A DNA stretch of 64,000 bases from Alphaproteobacteria bacterium (GCA_005883305.1 VBAC01000001.1:2294001-2358000), one strand, 5' to 3'; counted from the first letter of the stretch, positions 25,451-34,974 are shown. Translations and numbers: made by a program. The notes: generated by a model from the sequence alone, not told the origin.

Positions 25451-26442
25451 GGCGCGCCGCGCCGTTCCGCTTTCTTGGCATGCTGCTTGGCGGCTGGGTC
25501 GTTGTCCGCGCGGCCTTTCTTTCCCTTGCTCCCGGTTCCTCGCTGGCCTTCGGAGTGCCGGCGGCGGCGATGGCGCAGCGGCCGCCGCCCGATCGTGCGG
25601 TGACCGCCATCGCCCAGCGGGAATGGATTTCGCCGGGAATGGCGAGTCCAACCCCTTCCGCTCCGCCTGTCTCACGCGGGCCTGCCTCACCGATCGTCGC
25701 CATGGCCGGGGCGGGCGAGCCCGCTTTCGCCCCAATGCCCCTCGAACCCGTCGTCGCCACGGAGCCGCCGCGAGCGGCCGGGATCGGCCCGGCTGCCGCA
25801 ATGGCCGCTCCGCCTCCCGCTCGCCCGAGCCGTTGGAGCGGATCGGCCTGGTTGCTGGCGCGCGGCGATATCGGGCAGCCTTCGCTCGCGCCCGGCGGAA
25901 CGCTCGGCGGCAGCCAGGCGGGCGGGCGGCTGACATACGGTCTCGGCCGGCACTGGTCGCTGAGCGCGCGGGCCTATCTCCCGCTGCGCCGTCCGGAGGG
26001 AGCGGAGGCTGCCGCCGGTGTCGATTGGCGTCCTTTCGCCTCCATACCCGTGTCGTTGCTCGCCGAACGGAGACAGGCGATTGGAGACGAAGGGCAATCC
26101 GCTTTCTCGATCACCTTTTATGGCGGCTTCTCCCACGCCGTCGGCAAGCTCTTCCGCATCGATGGCTATGCGCAGGCCGGTATCGTCGGCCTGCGCTCGC
26201 GCGACGGGTTCGTCGATGGCTCGGCTCGCGCCGTCGCGACGCTCGGCCGGCTGGAGGCGGGCGGCGGCGCCTGGGGCGCGGCCCAGCCCGGCGCCGCTCG
26301 GCTCGATGTCGGCCCGAGCCTGTCCTACCGGCTCCCCGTTTCGAACAGCGCGATACGAATCGAGGCCGATTGGCGCTTTCGAATCGCCGGCGACGCGCGG
26401 CCCGCCTCCGGCCCGGCCTTGGTCATCGCCACCGATTTCTGA
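25447..26442 (+). CDS. NfrA C-terminal-domain-like outer membrane protein, truncated form
   Basis: 331 residues. Signal/anchor at 1-35, a Pro/Ala-rich linker at about 40-135, then a domain of about 190 residues matching the NfrA C-terminus: GGRLTYGLGRHWSLSARAYL, SLLAERRQAIGDEG, FYGGFSHAVGKLFRIDGYAQ, GAWGAAQPGAARLDVGPSL and WRFRIAGDARPASGPAL. The alternating hydrophobic pattern and terminal Phe suit a beta-barrel. E. coli NfrA is about 990 residues with a large periplasmic repeat region, which is missing here. It overlaps the NfrB-like gene by four bases and probably exports its glycan. Confidence 0.75.
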   Translation: MRRAAPFRFLGMLLGGWVVVRAAFLSLAPGSSLAFGVPAAAMAQRPPPDRAVTAIAQREWISPGMASPTPSAPPVSRGPASPIVAMAGAGEPAFAPMPLEPVVATEPPRAAGIGPAAAMAAPPPARPSRWSGSAWLLARGDIGQPSLAPGGTLGGSQAGGRLTYGLGRHWSLSARAYLPLRRPEGAEAAAGVDWRPFASIPVSLLAERRQAIGDEGQSAFSITFYGGFSHAVGKLFRIDGYAQAGIVGLRSRDGFVDGSARAVATLGRLEAGGGAWGAAQPGAARLDVGPSLSYRLPVSNSAIRIEADWRFRIAGDARPASGPALVIATDF

Positions 26443-26514
26443 GCCGGGAAGCCGAACCTTTGTCGCCTTCCGCGCCTTCCGCGCGGGTGCATTCGCGGTT
26501 AGGGTCCGCCGGCA

Positions 26515-27432
26515 ATGGACATTTACCTGCCGATCGCGGGCCTTTCGGTGAACGCGCTGGTCATCGTCGGCCTCGGCGGGCTGGTCGGCCTGCTGACCGG
26601 AATGGTCGGGGTCGGCGGCGGCTTTCTCACCACGCCGATCCTGATCTTCTACGGAATCCCGCCCGCGGTGGCCGTGGCCTCGGCGACGACTCAGATCACC
26701 GGCACCAGCATCTCAGGGGTGCTTGCCCACCGCCGGCGGCGCGGGGTCGACGTTCAGATGGGGGCTGTGATCATCGCCGGCGGCGTGCTGGGATCGATCC
26801 TCGGCGGCTTCATCTTCCGTCTGCTGCAAAATTCCGGCCAGATCGATACCGTCATCTCGGTCCTCTACGTCCTTCTGCTCAGCGCGGTCGGGCTGATGAT
26901 GGCCAAGGAAGCCGCGACCGCGCTCGACATATTGAAGCCGTCGGCCCGCGCTCTGGCCCGCCCGGCGAAGCGCCACAATCCGATCATTGCCGCGCTTCCG
27001 ATGCGCTGGCGCTTCTACCGCTCCGGCCTTTACATCTCGCCGCTCGCCCCGCTTGGGCTCGGCTTCATCTCCGGCCTGCTCACCGTCCTGCTCGGCATCG
27101 GCGGCGGCTTCATCATGGTCCCGGCGATGATCTATTTGCTCGGCATGTCGGCGCAGGTCGTGGTCGGCACCTCGCTGCTCCAGATCCTGTTCGTCACCGC
27201 GGTCACCACCCTGGTCCACGCCACCACCACCCGTTCGGTCGATATCGTGCTCGCCGGCCTGCTTCTGCTGGGATCGGTGATCGGCGCGCAATATGGCGCG
27301 CGCTTCGCCCAGAAGATGAAGCCGGAGCTTCTGCGCATGATCCTGGCGATCGTCGTTCTCGGAGTCGCGTTCCGAATGGCGCTCCAGCTCGGTTACCGCC
27401 CAGAGGAAATCTACACGGTCCAGATGCTGTGA
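26515..27432 (+). CDS. TSUP family exporter (TauE/SafE)
   Basis: 305 residues, about eight membrane helices in two repeated halves. The first half has GLGGLVGLLTGMVGVGGGFL and the second GFISGLLTVLLGIGGGFIMVP, the duplicated Gly-rich motif of the family. Transports sulfite, sulfoacetate or similar organosulfur anions in characterised cases. The neighbouring TIGR02186 gene overlaps by four bases (GTGA) and is its usual partner. An ORF on the other strand covering the cytoplasmic loop is a shadow. Confidence 0.92.
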   Translation: MDIYLPIAGLSVNALVIVGLGGLVGLLTGMVGVGGGFLTTPILIFYGIPPAVAVASATTQITGTSISGVLAHRRRRGVDVQMGAVIIAGGVLGSILGGFIFRLLQNSGQIDTVISVLYVLLLSAVGLMMAKEAATALDILKPSARALARPAKRHNPIIAALPMRWRFYRSGLYISPLAPLGLGFISGLLTVLLGIGGGFIMVPAMIYLLGMSAQVVVGTSLLQILFVTAVTTLVHATTTRSVDIVLAGLLLLGSVIGAQYGARFAQKMKPELLRMILAIVVLGVAFRMALQLGYRPEEIYTVQML

Positions 27433-28196
27433 GGCGCCCGAAGGTCCTGCTCCTCGCGTTGATCGCGCCGCTGGCGCTCGGCCAGGCGGAGCCGCGGCTC
27501 GTGCCCGACGTGTCGCAGCGCAACGTCGAGATCCGCTACAGCTTCTCGGGCGCGGAGCTGCTGCTGTTCGGCGCCATCCTCTATCCGGGCGGCCGCACGC
27601 CGCAGGCGACCCCCGACATCGCCGTGGTTCTGAAGGGGCCGCTGGAGCGGATCGTGCTGCGCGAGAAGCAGAAGGTCGCCGGCATCTGGATGAACGTGGA
27701 ACGGGTGCGGTTCCGCTCGGCCCCCGCTTTCTACGCCGTGGCCTCCTCGCGCCCGCTGTCCCGGCTGGTCGACGAGAGGACCGCGGCGATCTACGAGCTC
27801 GGCCTCGACAACCTCCAGCTTTCGCCCGGCGGCGGCGCTTCCCCCGACACTCTGCGCCGCTTCGAGCAGGGCCTGATCGATCTCAGGCGGCGCAACCAGC
27901 TCTACGCCGAATATCCGCGTGGCGTGGAGATCAGCGAGGGCGTGCTCTACCGCGCCCGCATCGCCATTCCCGCCCGGGTTCCGGTGGGCACCTATTCCGC
28001 CGAGACCTTCCTGATCCGCGACGGAAGGGTGATCGCCGGCGCGGCGCGCGAGATCCGGATCGAGAAGCTGGGCTTCGAAGGCTTCATCGCCCAGGCCGCC
28101 GAGCGCTGGTCGCTGACCTACGGAATCGTCGCCGTGTCCCTCTCGCTGCTGCTGGGCTGGGCGGCCAGCGCGTTTTTCCAGCGCCGCTACGGATAA
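27429..28196 (+). CDS. TIGR02186 family membrane-anchored protein
   Basis: 255 residues from a GTG overlapping the exporter's stop. Signal peptide (to about 20), a periplasmic beta-rich domain (VEIRYSFSGAELLLFGAI, VVLKGPLERIVLREKQKVAGIWMN in parts), and a C-terminal membrane helix (about 228-248, YGIVAVSLSLLLGWAASAFF). The family is alphaproteobacterial and nearly always paired with a TauE/SafE-type exporter; it is presumed to be a subunit or chaperone of it. Biochemistry is unknown. Confidence 0.88.
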   Translation: MRRPKVLLLALIAPLALGQAEPRLVPDVSQRNVEIRYSFSGAELLLFGAILYPGGRTPQATPDIAVVLKGPLERIVLREKQKVAGIWMNVERVRFRSAPAFYAVASSRPLSRLVDERTAAIYELGLDNLQLSPGGGASPDTLRRFEQGLIDLRRRNQLYAEYPRGVEISEGVLYRARIAIPARVPVGTYSAETFLIRDGRVIAGAAREIRIEKLGFEGFIAQAAERWSLTYGIVAVSLSLLLGWAASAFFQRRYG

Positions 28197-28273
28197 GCGC
28201 GTGTTCTCGTTGTCAAACTCTTGTTTACCCTATTCCATTAGGACGGGCGGCTGGACCAGCTGCAAGGCCCTTT

Positions 28274-29968
28274 ATGACCGACGGAATCAACCTTCACAGC
28301 TTTCCCGCCAACGAGGGCGGCACCGGCAACATCCAGCCGGCCGCTCGTGGCAAAAGGCCGCTGGTCGCCAGTCATGAGGCGATCGGACAGGTCGTCGAGG
28401 TGGGCGGGAGCGGCGCTCAGGTCGAGATCATCGGACGCCGGCTCGTCGAGCTCGCCGACGATCCCGATCCGAGCATCGCCATGTCCGGCCAGGTCGGCAG
28501 CCAGATCAAGATCGCGTCGGGCCGCCGCTGGCTTCTCGCCAACGTTCGCCGGCTGCGGGTGATCGACGCCGAGGCCGGAAGGGTCAGCGCGGAGATCGAC
28601 TTCCTCGGCGAGGGCGACGAAGATTCGGCGTCTGGCAAGCTCGCCAATTTCAAGCGCGGAATCACCTCCTATCCGATCCCCGGAAGCAAGGCCTATCCGG
28701 TCGCCGCCGAGGATCTGAAGCAGATGTTCGCCGCCGACGAGCGCGCGCATATCGAGATCGGCACCGTCTATCCGACCAAGGACGTTCGCGGCGCGCTCTA
28801 TATCGACGCCCTGCTCGGCAAGCATTTCGCGCTCCTGGGATCGACCGGCACCGGCAAGTCGACCGCGGCCGCGCTCATCATGCACCGGATCTGCGATCAA
28901 TCGCCCGAGGGCCATATCGTGATGATCGATCCGCACGGCGAATATTCGGCCGCGTTCAAGGGTCATGGCGAGCTGTTCAACGTCGACAATCTCGCAATGC
29001 CCTACTGGCTGATGAACTTCGAGGAGCATTGCGAGGTCTTCGTCACCTCGCAGGGCGCCGACCGCCAGCAGGACATGGACATCCTCGCCAAGTGCCTCCT
29101 CCAGGCGCGGGCCAAGAACCGGGCGGCCGAGGGGCTTTCCAAGCTCACCGTCGATTCGCCGATCCCTTACGCCTTGTCGGACCTGACGACGGCGATCACC
29201 CATGAAATGGGCCTGCTCAACAAGGCGACCGACACCGCGCCCTTCATGCGTCTCAGGGGCAAGATCGACGAGCTCAAGTCCGATCCGCGCTACCAGTTCA
29301 TGTTCTCCGGAATGCTGGTGGCGGATTCGATGGGATCGTTCGTGTCCAAGATCTTCCGCCTGCCCGCCAAGGGCCGCCCGATCTCGATCATCGACGTCTC
29401 GGGCGTGCCATCCGACATCGTCTCCGTCGTCGTCGCGATAATCTCGCGCCTCGTCTTCGATTACGCGATCTGGTCGCGAAGCGAGGCGCAGCGGCCGGTC
29501 CTCCTCATCTGCGAGGAGGCGCACCGCTACATCCCGTCGGACAAGACCTCGACCGGCCAGGCGGTGCGCAAGATCCTCGAGCGGATCGCCAAGGAGGGCC
29601 GCAAATACGGCGTTTCGCTCGGTCTGATCACCCAGCGCCCGTCGGATCTGGCCGAGGGCGTGCTTTCGCAATGCGGCACGATCATCGCCATGCGCCTCAA
29701 CAACGACCGCGACCAGGCGTTCGTGAAGTCGGCGATGCCGGAAGGCTCGCGCGGGTTCCTCGACGTCATCCCGGCGCTTCGCAACCGCGAGTGCATCGTG
29801 TGCGGCGAGGGCGTCTCGATCCCGATCCGGGTCGCGTTCGACGATCTCGAGCGCGACCGCTGCCCGGCCTCGTCCGATCCGATGTTCTCGCATCTGTGGA
29901 AACAGACCGGCGAGGAAGAGGCGATGGTCTCCCGAGTCGTCAAGCGCTGGCGCGCCCAGGGGCGCTAG
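28274..29968 (+). CDS. HerA-like FtsK/HerA-superfamily ATPase (DUF87)
   Basis: 564 residues. An N-terminal HAS-barrel region (about 30-150, EAIGQVVEVGGSGAQVEI), the ATPase core with Walker A GSTGTGKST at 189-197, Walker B RPVLLICEEAHRY at about 408-420, a sensor region LGLITQRPSDL, and the C-terminal INxR-type Arg finger MRLNNDRDQ. HerA-like hexameric ATPases move DNA and in archaea work with the nuclease NurA. No nuclease gene is adjacent here, so the partner is unknown. Bacterial stand-alone members are common in alphaproteobacteria. Confidence 0.9.
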   Translation: MTDGINLHSFPANEGGTGNIQPAARGKRPLVASHEAIGQVVEVGGSGAQVEIIGRRLVELADDPDPSIAMSGQVGSQIKIASGRRWLLANVRRLRVIDAEAGRVSAEIDFLGEGDEDSASGKLANFKRGITSYPIPGSKAYPVAAEDLKQMFAADERAHIEIGTVYPTKDVRGALYIDALLGKHFALLGSTGTGKSTAAALIMHRICDQSPEGHIVMIDPHGEYSAAFKGHGELFNVDNLAMPYWLMNFEEHCEVFVTSQGADRQQDMDILAKCLLQARAKNRAAEGLSKLTVDSPIPYALSDLTTAITHEMGLLNKATDTAPFMRLRGKIDELKSDPRYQFMFSGMLVADSMGSFVSKIFRLPAKGRPISIIDVSGVPSDIVSVVVAIISRLVFDYAIWSRSEAQRPVLLICEEAHRYIPSDKTSTGQAVRKILERIAKEGRKYGVSLGLITQRPSDLAEGVLSQCGTIIAMRLNNDRDQAFVKSAMPEGSRGFLDVIPALRNRECIVCGEGVSIPIRVAFDDLERDRCPASSDPMFSHLWKQTGEEEAMVSRVVKRWRAQGR

Positions 29969-30000
29969 AGTCGGATTCGCTTGCTCTGAATCTCTTCGCC

Positions 30001-30081
30001 CGTTCGGGCTGAGCCTGTCGAAGCCCTCTTCTTCTCTGCTCCAAAAGAAGGAAAGCCCTTCGACAGGCTCAGGGCGAACGG
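30001..30081. repeat. Inverted repeat between convergent herA-like and M23 genes
   Basis: The left arm cgttcgggctgagcctgtcg then aagcc (30001-30025) is matched by an inverted right arm agcccttcgacaggctcagg then gcgaacgg (30054-30081), with a loop of about 29 bases. The long stem could terminate transcription from both sides. The core gagcctgtcgaag is related to the gagcgaagtcgaaggg unit near 59632. Confidence 0.8.
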
Positions 30082-30133
30082 AGTGGGTTTTCATCCTGCC
30101 GGATCAGACCCTACGCTCCCTTATTTTCGAAAC

Positions 30134-31666
30134 TCAGCGGGCGGCGCGGCTCGCACCGGCGCCGCCGCTCGCCTGTTGCGCACCGCCGAGCGGCGTTCCG
30201 AGCAGGCTGCGCAGGCGGCTGCGGAAGCTGGCGAGCGCGGTGCCGCTCAGCTGGGCGCGTCCGACGAAGCGGACCGAGCGCGGATTGACCGTCGCTCCAT
30301 TGCGATAGGTCTCGAAATGGAGGTGCGGGCCGGTCGATAGCCCGCTCGTTCCGATATAGCCGATCACCTGGCCCTGGCGGACGTGCGCGCCGGGCTGCAC
30401 AGCGATTCGGCTCATGTGGGAATAAGAGGTGGAAAGGCCGCTCGCGTGGTTGAGCCGGACCTGCCGGCCGTAGCCGCCCGCCCAGCCTGCCCGAGCGACG
30501 CTGCCGTCGGCCACCGCCAGGATCGGCGTGCCATAGCTCGCCCGCATGTCGATTCCGCGGTGCATCCGCGCATAGCCGAGGATGGGGTGCATCCGAAGGC
30601 CGTAGTTGGACGTGATCGGGCCAGGCACCGGCTGGGTCATGCCGCCGCTCTGGCGGCCGACGCCGGAGGCTTCGAACCACTGGCTTCGGCCGTCGCTTTC
30701 CCATTGCATCAATTGCAGGTCGCGCCCGCTGGCCCGCTTGAGGCCGGCATAAAGGAGCGGCCCGGTCTCGACCTCGCCCGTCGCCGCCCGGCGATGCTCG
30801 ATGATGATGTCGAACTTGTCGCCGGAGCCGATCCCGCCGGGCACGCTGAGCTGGGTGCTGAGCGCGCGAATATAGGCTTCGACCGCTCGGGCGGGGACGC
30901 CGGCCGCGCGCGCCGAGCGATAGAGGCTCGGTCCGACCAGCCCCTGGATGCGCAGCGGCGTATCGTCGACCGCGATCGGGATCCGGGTGAGCTTGAGCGC
31001 GCCGTCGGCGCGGGCCAGCTCGACGCGCATATCGAAGCGGGCGCGGAAGGTGAGCTTTTCGAGCGGGCGCGCAACGCTGCGGTTCGGCCGGCGGCCAAGC
31101 GTCAGGTCCATCGTCGTGCCGGCGCGGATGTCGGAGAGCGGGACGACGCCGCCGATCAGCGAAGCCACCTGTGCCGCCTCCGCGGAGCCGATCCCGGCGC
31201 GCTCGAGCACGCTGGCGAAGCCGTCGCCGCGGCCCAAGGTGGCGCGAAGGTCGACGATCGGCCGTTCCGGGCTCTCGGCAAGCGTCTCCACGGCATCGGT
31301 CGGAGCCATTCGGCGGCCGGTGTCGGCTCCGTAGGCGAGCGGAGCGATGGCGATCGCCCGCGACTCCTCGAACTGCAGGTCGGCGAGCGGCGGCGGCGAG
31401 CGGCCCCACAGCGGCTGCACACCGGCGCCGAGCGACCAGGCGCCGTAGCAGAGCGCGAAGCAGGTGGCGAAGCCGCGCAGCCAGGTGCGCGAGCCGATCC
31501 GCTGGCCGAGATCGACGACGAGATCGAACCGGCCCGTGCGCGTTCGGATATCGTCGAGCCTTTGGCCGAAAGGCTGGCGCGGCGCCGGGCGGCCGAAGGG
31601 GCCGTCCAGGGCTAGCGCGGCCGTGCCGCTGCCCGATCCCGCGCCGATATCGCCGATCTGATACAA
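30134..31666 (-). CDS. M23 family peptidoglycan DD-endopeptidase, membrane-anchored
   Basis: 510 residues. A cytoplasmic N-terminus, one membrane helix (about 63-82, WLRGFATCFALCYGAWSLGA) and a long periplasmic region containing a LysM/OapA-like segment (ATLGRGDGFASVLERAGIG). The C-terminal LytM domain (about 345-465) has the zinc ligands in MHRGIDM (HxxxD) and GPHLHFE (HxH). All ligands are present, so it should be an active D-Ala-mDAP endopeptidase involved in cell-wall growth or division. Pro/Gly/Ser-rich basic tail. Convergent with the herA-like gene across the inverted repeat. Confidence 0.92.
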   Translation of the reverse strand: MYQIGDIGAGSGSGTAALALDGPFGRPAPRQPFGQRLDDIRTRTGRFDLVVDLGQRIGSRTWLRGFATCFALCYGAWSLGAGVQPLWGRSPPPLADLQFEESRAIAIAPLAYGADTGRRMAPTDAVETLAESPERPIVDLRATLGRGDGFASVLERAGIGSAEAAQVASLIGGVVPLSDIRAGTTMDLTLGRRPNRSVARPLEKLTFRARFDMRVELARADGALKLTRIPIAVDDTPLRIQGLVGPSLYRSARAAGVPARAVEAYIRALSTQLSVPGGIGSGDKFDIIIEHRRAATGEVETGPLLYAGLKRASGRDLQLMQWESDGRSQWFEASGVGRQSGGMTQPVPGPITSNYGLRMHPILGYARMHRGIDMRASYGTPILAVADGSVARAGWAGGYGRQVRLNHASGLSTSYSHMSRIAVQPGAHVRQGQVIGYIGTSGLSTGPHLHFETYRNGATVNPRSVRFVGRAQLSGTALASFRSRLRSLLGTPLGGAQQASGGAGASRAAR

Positions 31667-31881
31667 GGCGTTCGCCCCTCGCGCGCCGCTGATGTTCCCC
31701 CCGCCGCGCGTTCGCCCGGCAGGTGGCGAGGGTTGTGAAGAAAACAGGTTAAAGTCAAATTACGGATTCGGGTGCGACACGCTTCCTGCGGCGAAGCGAC
31801 GAAGCCGCCGGATGAGCCGAGCCGGCGCCACAACACGCGGAAATGCTTGTGCTTTGCCTTCGGGCTAACGATCTTGCGCGC

Positions 31882-34374
31882 ATGAACGCCGAGCTCAAGG
31901 CCGTCCTCGGCCCCACCAATACCGGCAAGACCCACCTCGCGGTCGAGCGGATGTGCGGCCATTCCTCCGGAATGATCGGCTTTCCGCTGCGCCTGCTCGC
32001 GCGCGAGGTCTACGACCGCGTGGTCAAGCTAAAGGGCGCGAACCAGGTCGCCCTGATCACCGGCGAGGAGAAGATCCTGCCGAAGGACGCGCGCTGGCTG
32101 CTCTGCACCGCCGAGAGCATGCCCGCGGATCGCGACGTCGCGTTCGTCGCGATCGACGAGGCCCAGCTCGGCGCCGACCCGGAGCGCGGCCATGTCTTCA
32201 CCGACCGCATGCTCCATGCGCGCGGGCGCGAGGAAACCATGATTCTCGGCTCGGAAAGCCTGAAGCCGATGGTTCGCGCCTTGCTGCCCAAGGCCGAGAT
32301 CACCACGCGGCCGCGTTTCTCCACCTTGTCCTATGTAGGCCCGGCCAAGCTCTCGCGGCTGCCGCCGCGCTCGGCGATCGTCGCCTTCTCGGCCGAGCAG
32401 GTCTACGCGGTCGCCGAGATGCTTCGGCGGATGCGCGGCGGCGCCGCGGTGGTCATGGGCGCGCTCTCTCCCCGCACCCGCAACGCCCAGGTGGCGATGT
32501 ATCAGGCGGGCGAGGTCGATTATCTCGTCGCCACCGACGCGATCGGCATGGGCCTCAACATGGACGTCGACCATGTCGCCTTCGCCGGACTCTCCAAGTT
32601 CGACGGCAACCGGCGCCGGCGGCTGACCCCGGCGGAGATGGCGCAGATCGCCGGGCGCGCCGGCCGCCACCAGCGCGACGGCACGTTCGGCTCCCTGACG
32701 CTGGAGGGCGATGCCCTAGCCGAATTCCGCCCGGAAGAAATCGAGCGGATCGAGGAGCATCGTTTCGAGCCGCTCGAATTCCTCTACTGGCGCGAGAGCA
32801 AGCTGGATTTCGCCAGCGTCGGGGCATTGATCAAATCGCTCGAGCGGAGGCCGGTGCGGCGCGAGGTGCGCGCGGCTCCTGAGGCGATCGACCTCGCCGT
32901 GCTGAAGGTGCTTGCCGGCGACAGTGACGTCATGACGCTCGCCACGACGCCTCACCTCGTCGAACGGCTCTGGGCGGTGTGCGGCCTGCCCGATTTCCGC
33001 AAGACCGGCCCGGAGCATCACGCGAGGCTGGTCGGTCGGCTCTTCGCCTATCTCGCCGAGGGCCACGTCCCCCAGGCCTGGTATGCCGAGCAGGTCGCGC
33101 GGCTCGACAACGTCCAGGGCGACATCGACACGCTCGCGGACCGAATCGCCGGGATCAGGACCTGGGCCTATATCGCCCACCGCCGGGATTGGCTGGCCGA
33201 CCCGGAGGGGATGGCGGCGCGGACGATGGCGGTCGAGGAAAAACTGTCCGACGCGCTGCACGAGCGGCTGACCCAGCGCTTCGTCGACCGGCGCACCGCG
33301 GTGCTGATGCGCGACGTCGGGCGCAAGGGGGCGGGGGAGTTCCCGGTGGCCATCGATCCCGAAGGCGAGGTGAGTGTCGGCACCTATGCGATCGGGCGGC
33401 TCCAGGGCTTCGCCTTCGAGGTGGATCCGGCAGCGCGCCACGCCGACCGCAAGATGCTGCTGGCGACGGCGGAGCGGCGGCTTGGCCACGAATATGAGCG
33501 CCGCGCGGGCGCGCTCGTCGCCGACACGGACGAGCATTTCACGCTGCGCACCGACGCCGGCCAGCCGATCGCCATCCTGTGGCGCGGGCACGAGGTGGCG
33601 CGGCTCGGCCCCGGCAAGAATCTGCTCTCCCCGCGAGTCCTGCTCGACCGGCGGATCGACCGGGTGTCGGACAAAGGGCGCGAGGCGGTCATCGAGCGGC
33701 TCAAGAGCTGGGTGCGCGCCGGCGCGGAGAAGGTGCTCGGGCCGCTCCGCGCCGCCGGCCACGCCGCGCAGGATCCGGCGGCCGCGCCTGCTGTCCGCGC
33801 CTTGCTGGCGATGCTGGTTGACGAGGGCGGAATCATCCCGCGCGAGGCCGTCGCCGCGCCGCTCGGAGCGCTCGACCGCGAACAAAGGCGTGCGGTGACC
33901 CGGCTCGGCATCCGAATCGGCGCGCTCGACCTGTTCATGCCCGCGGTCCTGAAGCCCGAGGCGCGCCGCTGGCGGGCCGCCTTGCGCGCCGCCGCGGCGG
34001 ACTCCGCGATGCCGGACATGCCGCCCCATTCGAGCGTCGTCCTGCCGACGCCGGAGGACCGCGCGCTGCTGACTCGGCTCGGCTTCCGAGCGGCGGGGCC
34101 GCAGATGATCCGGGTCGACATGGCGGAGCGGATTGCCGCCAAGGCGCACGAGGCGCGGGCAGGCGGGCAAGGCGAGGCGGTCGATCCAGACCTGGTCACC
34201 TCGCTCGGCCTTCAACCGGCGGCGGTGGCCAGGCTGATGCGCGACATTGGCTTCCAGCCGACCGAAGAGGCGGCCGGCTGGATCTGGCGCGGCCGGGAGC
34301 GTCGCAAGCCGCCTCGCGGCGGGCCGGACAAAGCCTCTCACGCCTTCGCCGCGCTCGCCGCGCTGAAGCGCTGA
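31882..34374 (+). CDS. Suv3-like superfamily 2 RNA helicase
   Basis: 830 residues. Motif I is GPTNTGKT at 10-17, motif II is DEAQLGADPERGH, motif III is near LGSESL, and the second RecA domain has VVMGALSPRTRNAQVA, DYLVATDAIGMGLNMDVDHVAF and QIAGRAGRHQRDG (motif VI). The C-terminal half (about 330-830) is helical and Arg/Ala-rich. Mitochondrial Suv3, its eukaryotic relative, works with an exoribonuclease in RNA decay, so an RNA turnover role is likely. ATG 31882 is chosen over an in-frame start at 31843 because the protein then begins right at the helicase core. TIGR01244 follows after one base. Confidence 0.9.
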   Translation: MNAELKAVLGPTNTGKTHLAVERMCGHSSGMIGFPLRLLAREVYDRVVKLKGANQVALITGEEKILPKDARWLLCTAESMPADRDVAFVAIDEAQLGADPERGHVFTDRMLHARGREETMILGSESLKPMVRALLPKAEITTRPRFSTLSYVGPAKLSRLPPRSAIVAFSAEQVYAVAEMLRRMRGGAAVVMGALSPRTRNAQVAMYQAGEVDYLVATDAIGMGLNMDVDHVAFAGLSKFDGNRRRRLTPAEMAQIAGRAGRHQRDGTFGSLTLEGDALAEFRPEEIERIEEHRFEPLEFLYWRESKLDFASVGALIKSLERRPVRREVRAAPEAIDLAVLKVLAGDSDVMTLATTPHLVERLWAVCGLPDFRKTGPEHHARLVGRLFAYLAEGHVPQAWYAEQVARLDNVQGDIDTLADRIAGIRTWAYIAHRRDWLADPEGMAARTMAVEEKLSDALHERLTQRFVDRRTAVLMRDVGRKGAGEFPVAIDPEGEVSVGTYAIGRLQGFAFEVDPAARHADRKMLLATAERRLGHEYERRAGALVADTDEHFTLRTDAGQPIAILWRGHEVARLGPGKNLLSPRVLLDRRIDRVSDKGREAVIERLKSWVRAGAEKVLGPLRAAGHAAQDPAAAPAVRALLAMLVDEGGIIPREAVAAPLGALDREQRRAVTRLGIRIGALDLFMPAVLKPEARRWRAALRAAAADSAMPDMPPHSSVVLPTPEDRALLTRLGFRAAGPQMIRVDMAERIAAKAHEARAGGQGEAVDPDLVTSLGLQPAAVARLMRDIGFQPTEEAAGWIWRGRERRKPPRGGPDKASHAFAALAALKR

Positions 34375-34375
34375 G

Positions 34376-34777
34376 ATGTTCAGGCGGCTCTCCGATCAGG
34401 TGCTCGTCGCGGGCCAGATCGGGCCGGAGGATGTCGCCGAAGCGGCCGCCTGGGGAATCACCGTGATCGTCAACAACCGCCCGGACCGCGAGGAGCCGGG
34501 CCAGCCGCTCGATTCCGAGATCGAGGCGGCGGCGCGCGCGGCGGGCCTCGCTTACCACCACATTCCCATCGCCGGCGGAATCGAGTCCGAGGCGGTCGAG
34601 CGGATGGCCGGTGTGCTGGACGAGGAGGACACGGTACTCGCCTTCTGCCGCTCCGGCACGCGATCGACCTGGCTTTGGGCCATGGCGGAAGCCAGCCGCG
34701 GGGCGAGCGGAGCGGCGTTGATCGCCCAGGCAGCCGCCGCCGGATACGATCTGGAGCCGTTGAGGCCCTATCTTTAG
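34376..34777 (+). CDS. TIGR01244 family phosphatase/sulfurtransferase-like protein (DUF442)
   Basis: 133 residues with the fold of dual-specificity phosphatases. It opens FRRLSDQVLVAGQIGPEDVA, has NNRPDREEPGQP, and the active-site loop is FCRSGTRST (C-x5-R). The DUF442 family includes the N-terminal domain of BLH/BigR-associated proteins, in which the catalytic Cys handles sulfane sulfur. Whether this one is a phosphatase or a sulfurtransferase cannot be decided from sequence. It is one base from the helicase stop, hence the same transcript. Confidence 0.85.
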   Translation: MFRRLSDQVLVAGQIGPEDVAEAAAWGITVIVNNRPDREEPGQPLDSEIEAAARAAGLAYHHIPIAGGIESEAVERMAGVLDEEDTVLAFCRSGTRSTWLWAMAEASRGASGAALIAQAAAAGYDLEPLRPYL

Positions 34778-34799
34778 GCGCCCGGACAACTCTGCCCGC

Positions 34800-34964
34800 T
34801 CGTCCTGAGGAGGGACTGAGCTTGGTGAAGGCCCGTCTCGAAGGGTGCATCAGGTCGGATCGTCCCCCGGACGATCCTGAAACATGCCGGGGGCATGTTT
34901 CACCTGATCACTCCTTCGAGACGCCGTTTCGACAAGCTCAACGGCTCCTCAGGATGAGCGGGAC
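34800..34964. repeat. Nested intergenic palindrome
   Basis: Outer arms cgtcctgaggag (34801 onward) and ctcctcaggatgag (34945 onward) are inverted. Inside are gtctcgaagg against ccttcgagac. In the centre are two small hairpins, cgtcccccggacg (34861-34873) and aacatgccgggggcatgtt (34881-34899). It lies between TIGR01244 and the convergent DUF2007 gene and may act as a two-way terminator. Confidence 0.75.
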
Positions 34965-34974
34965 GGGACTTCAA

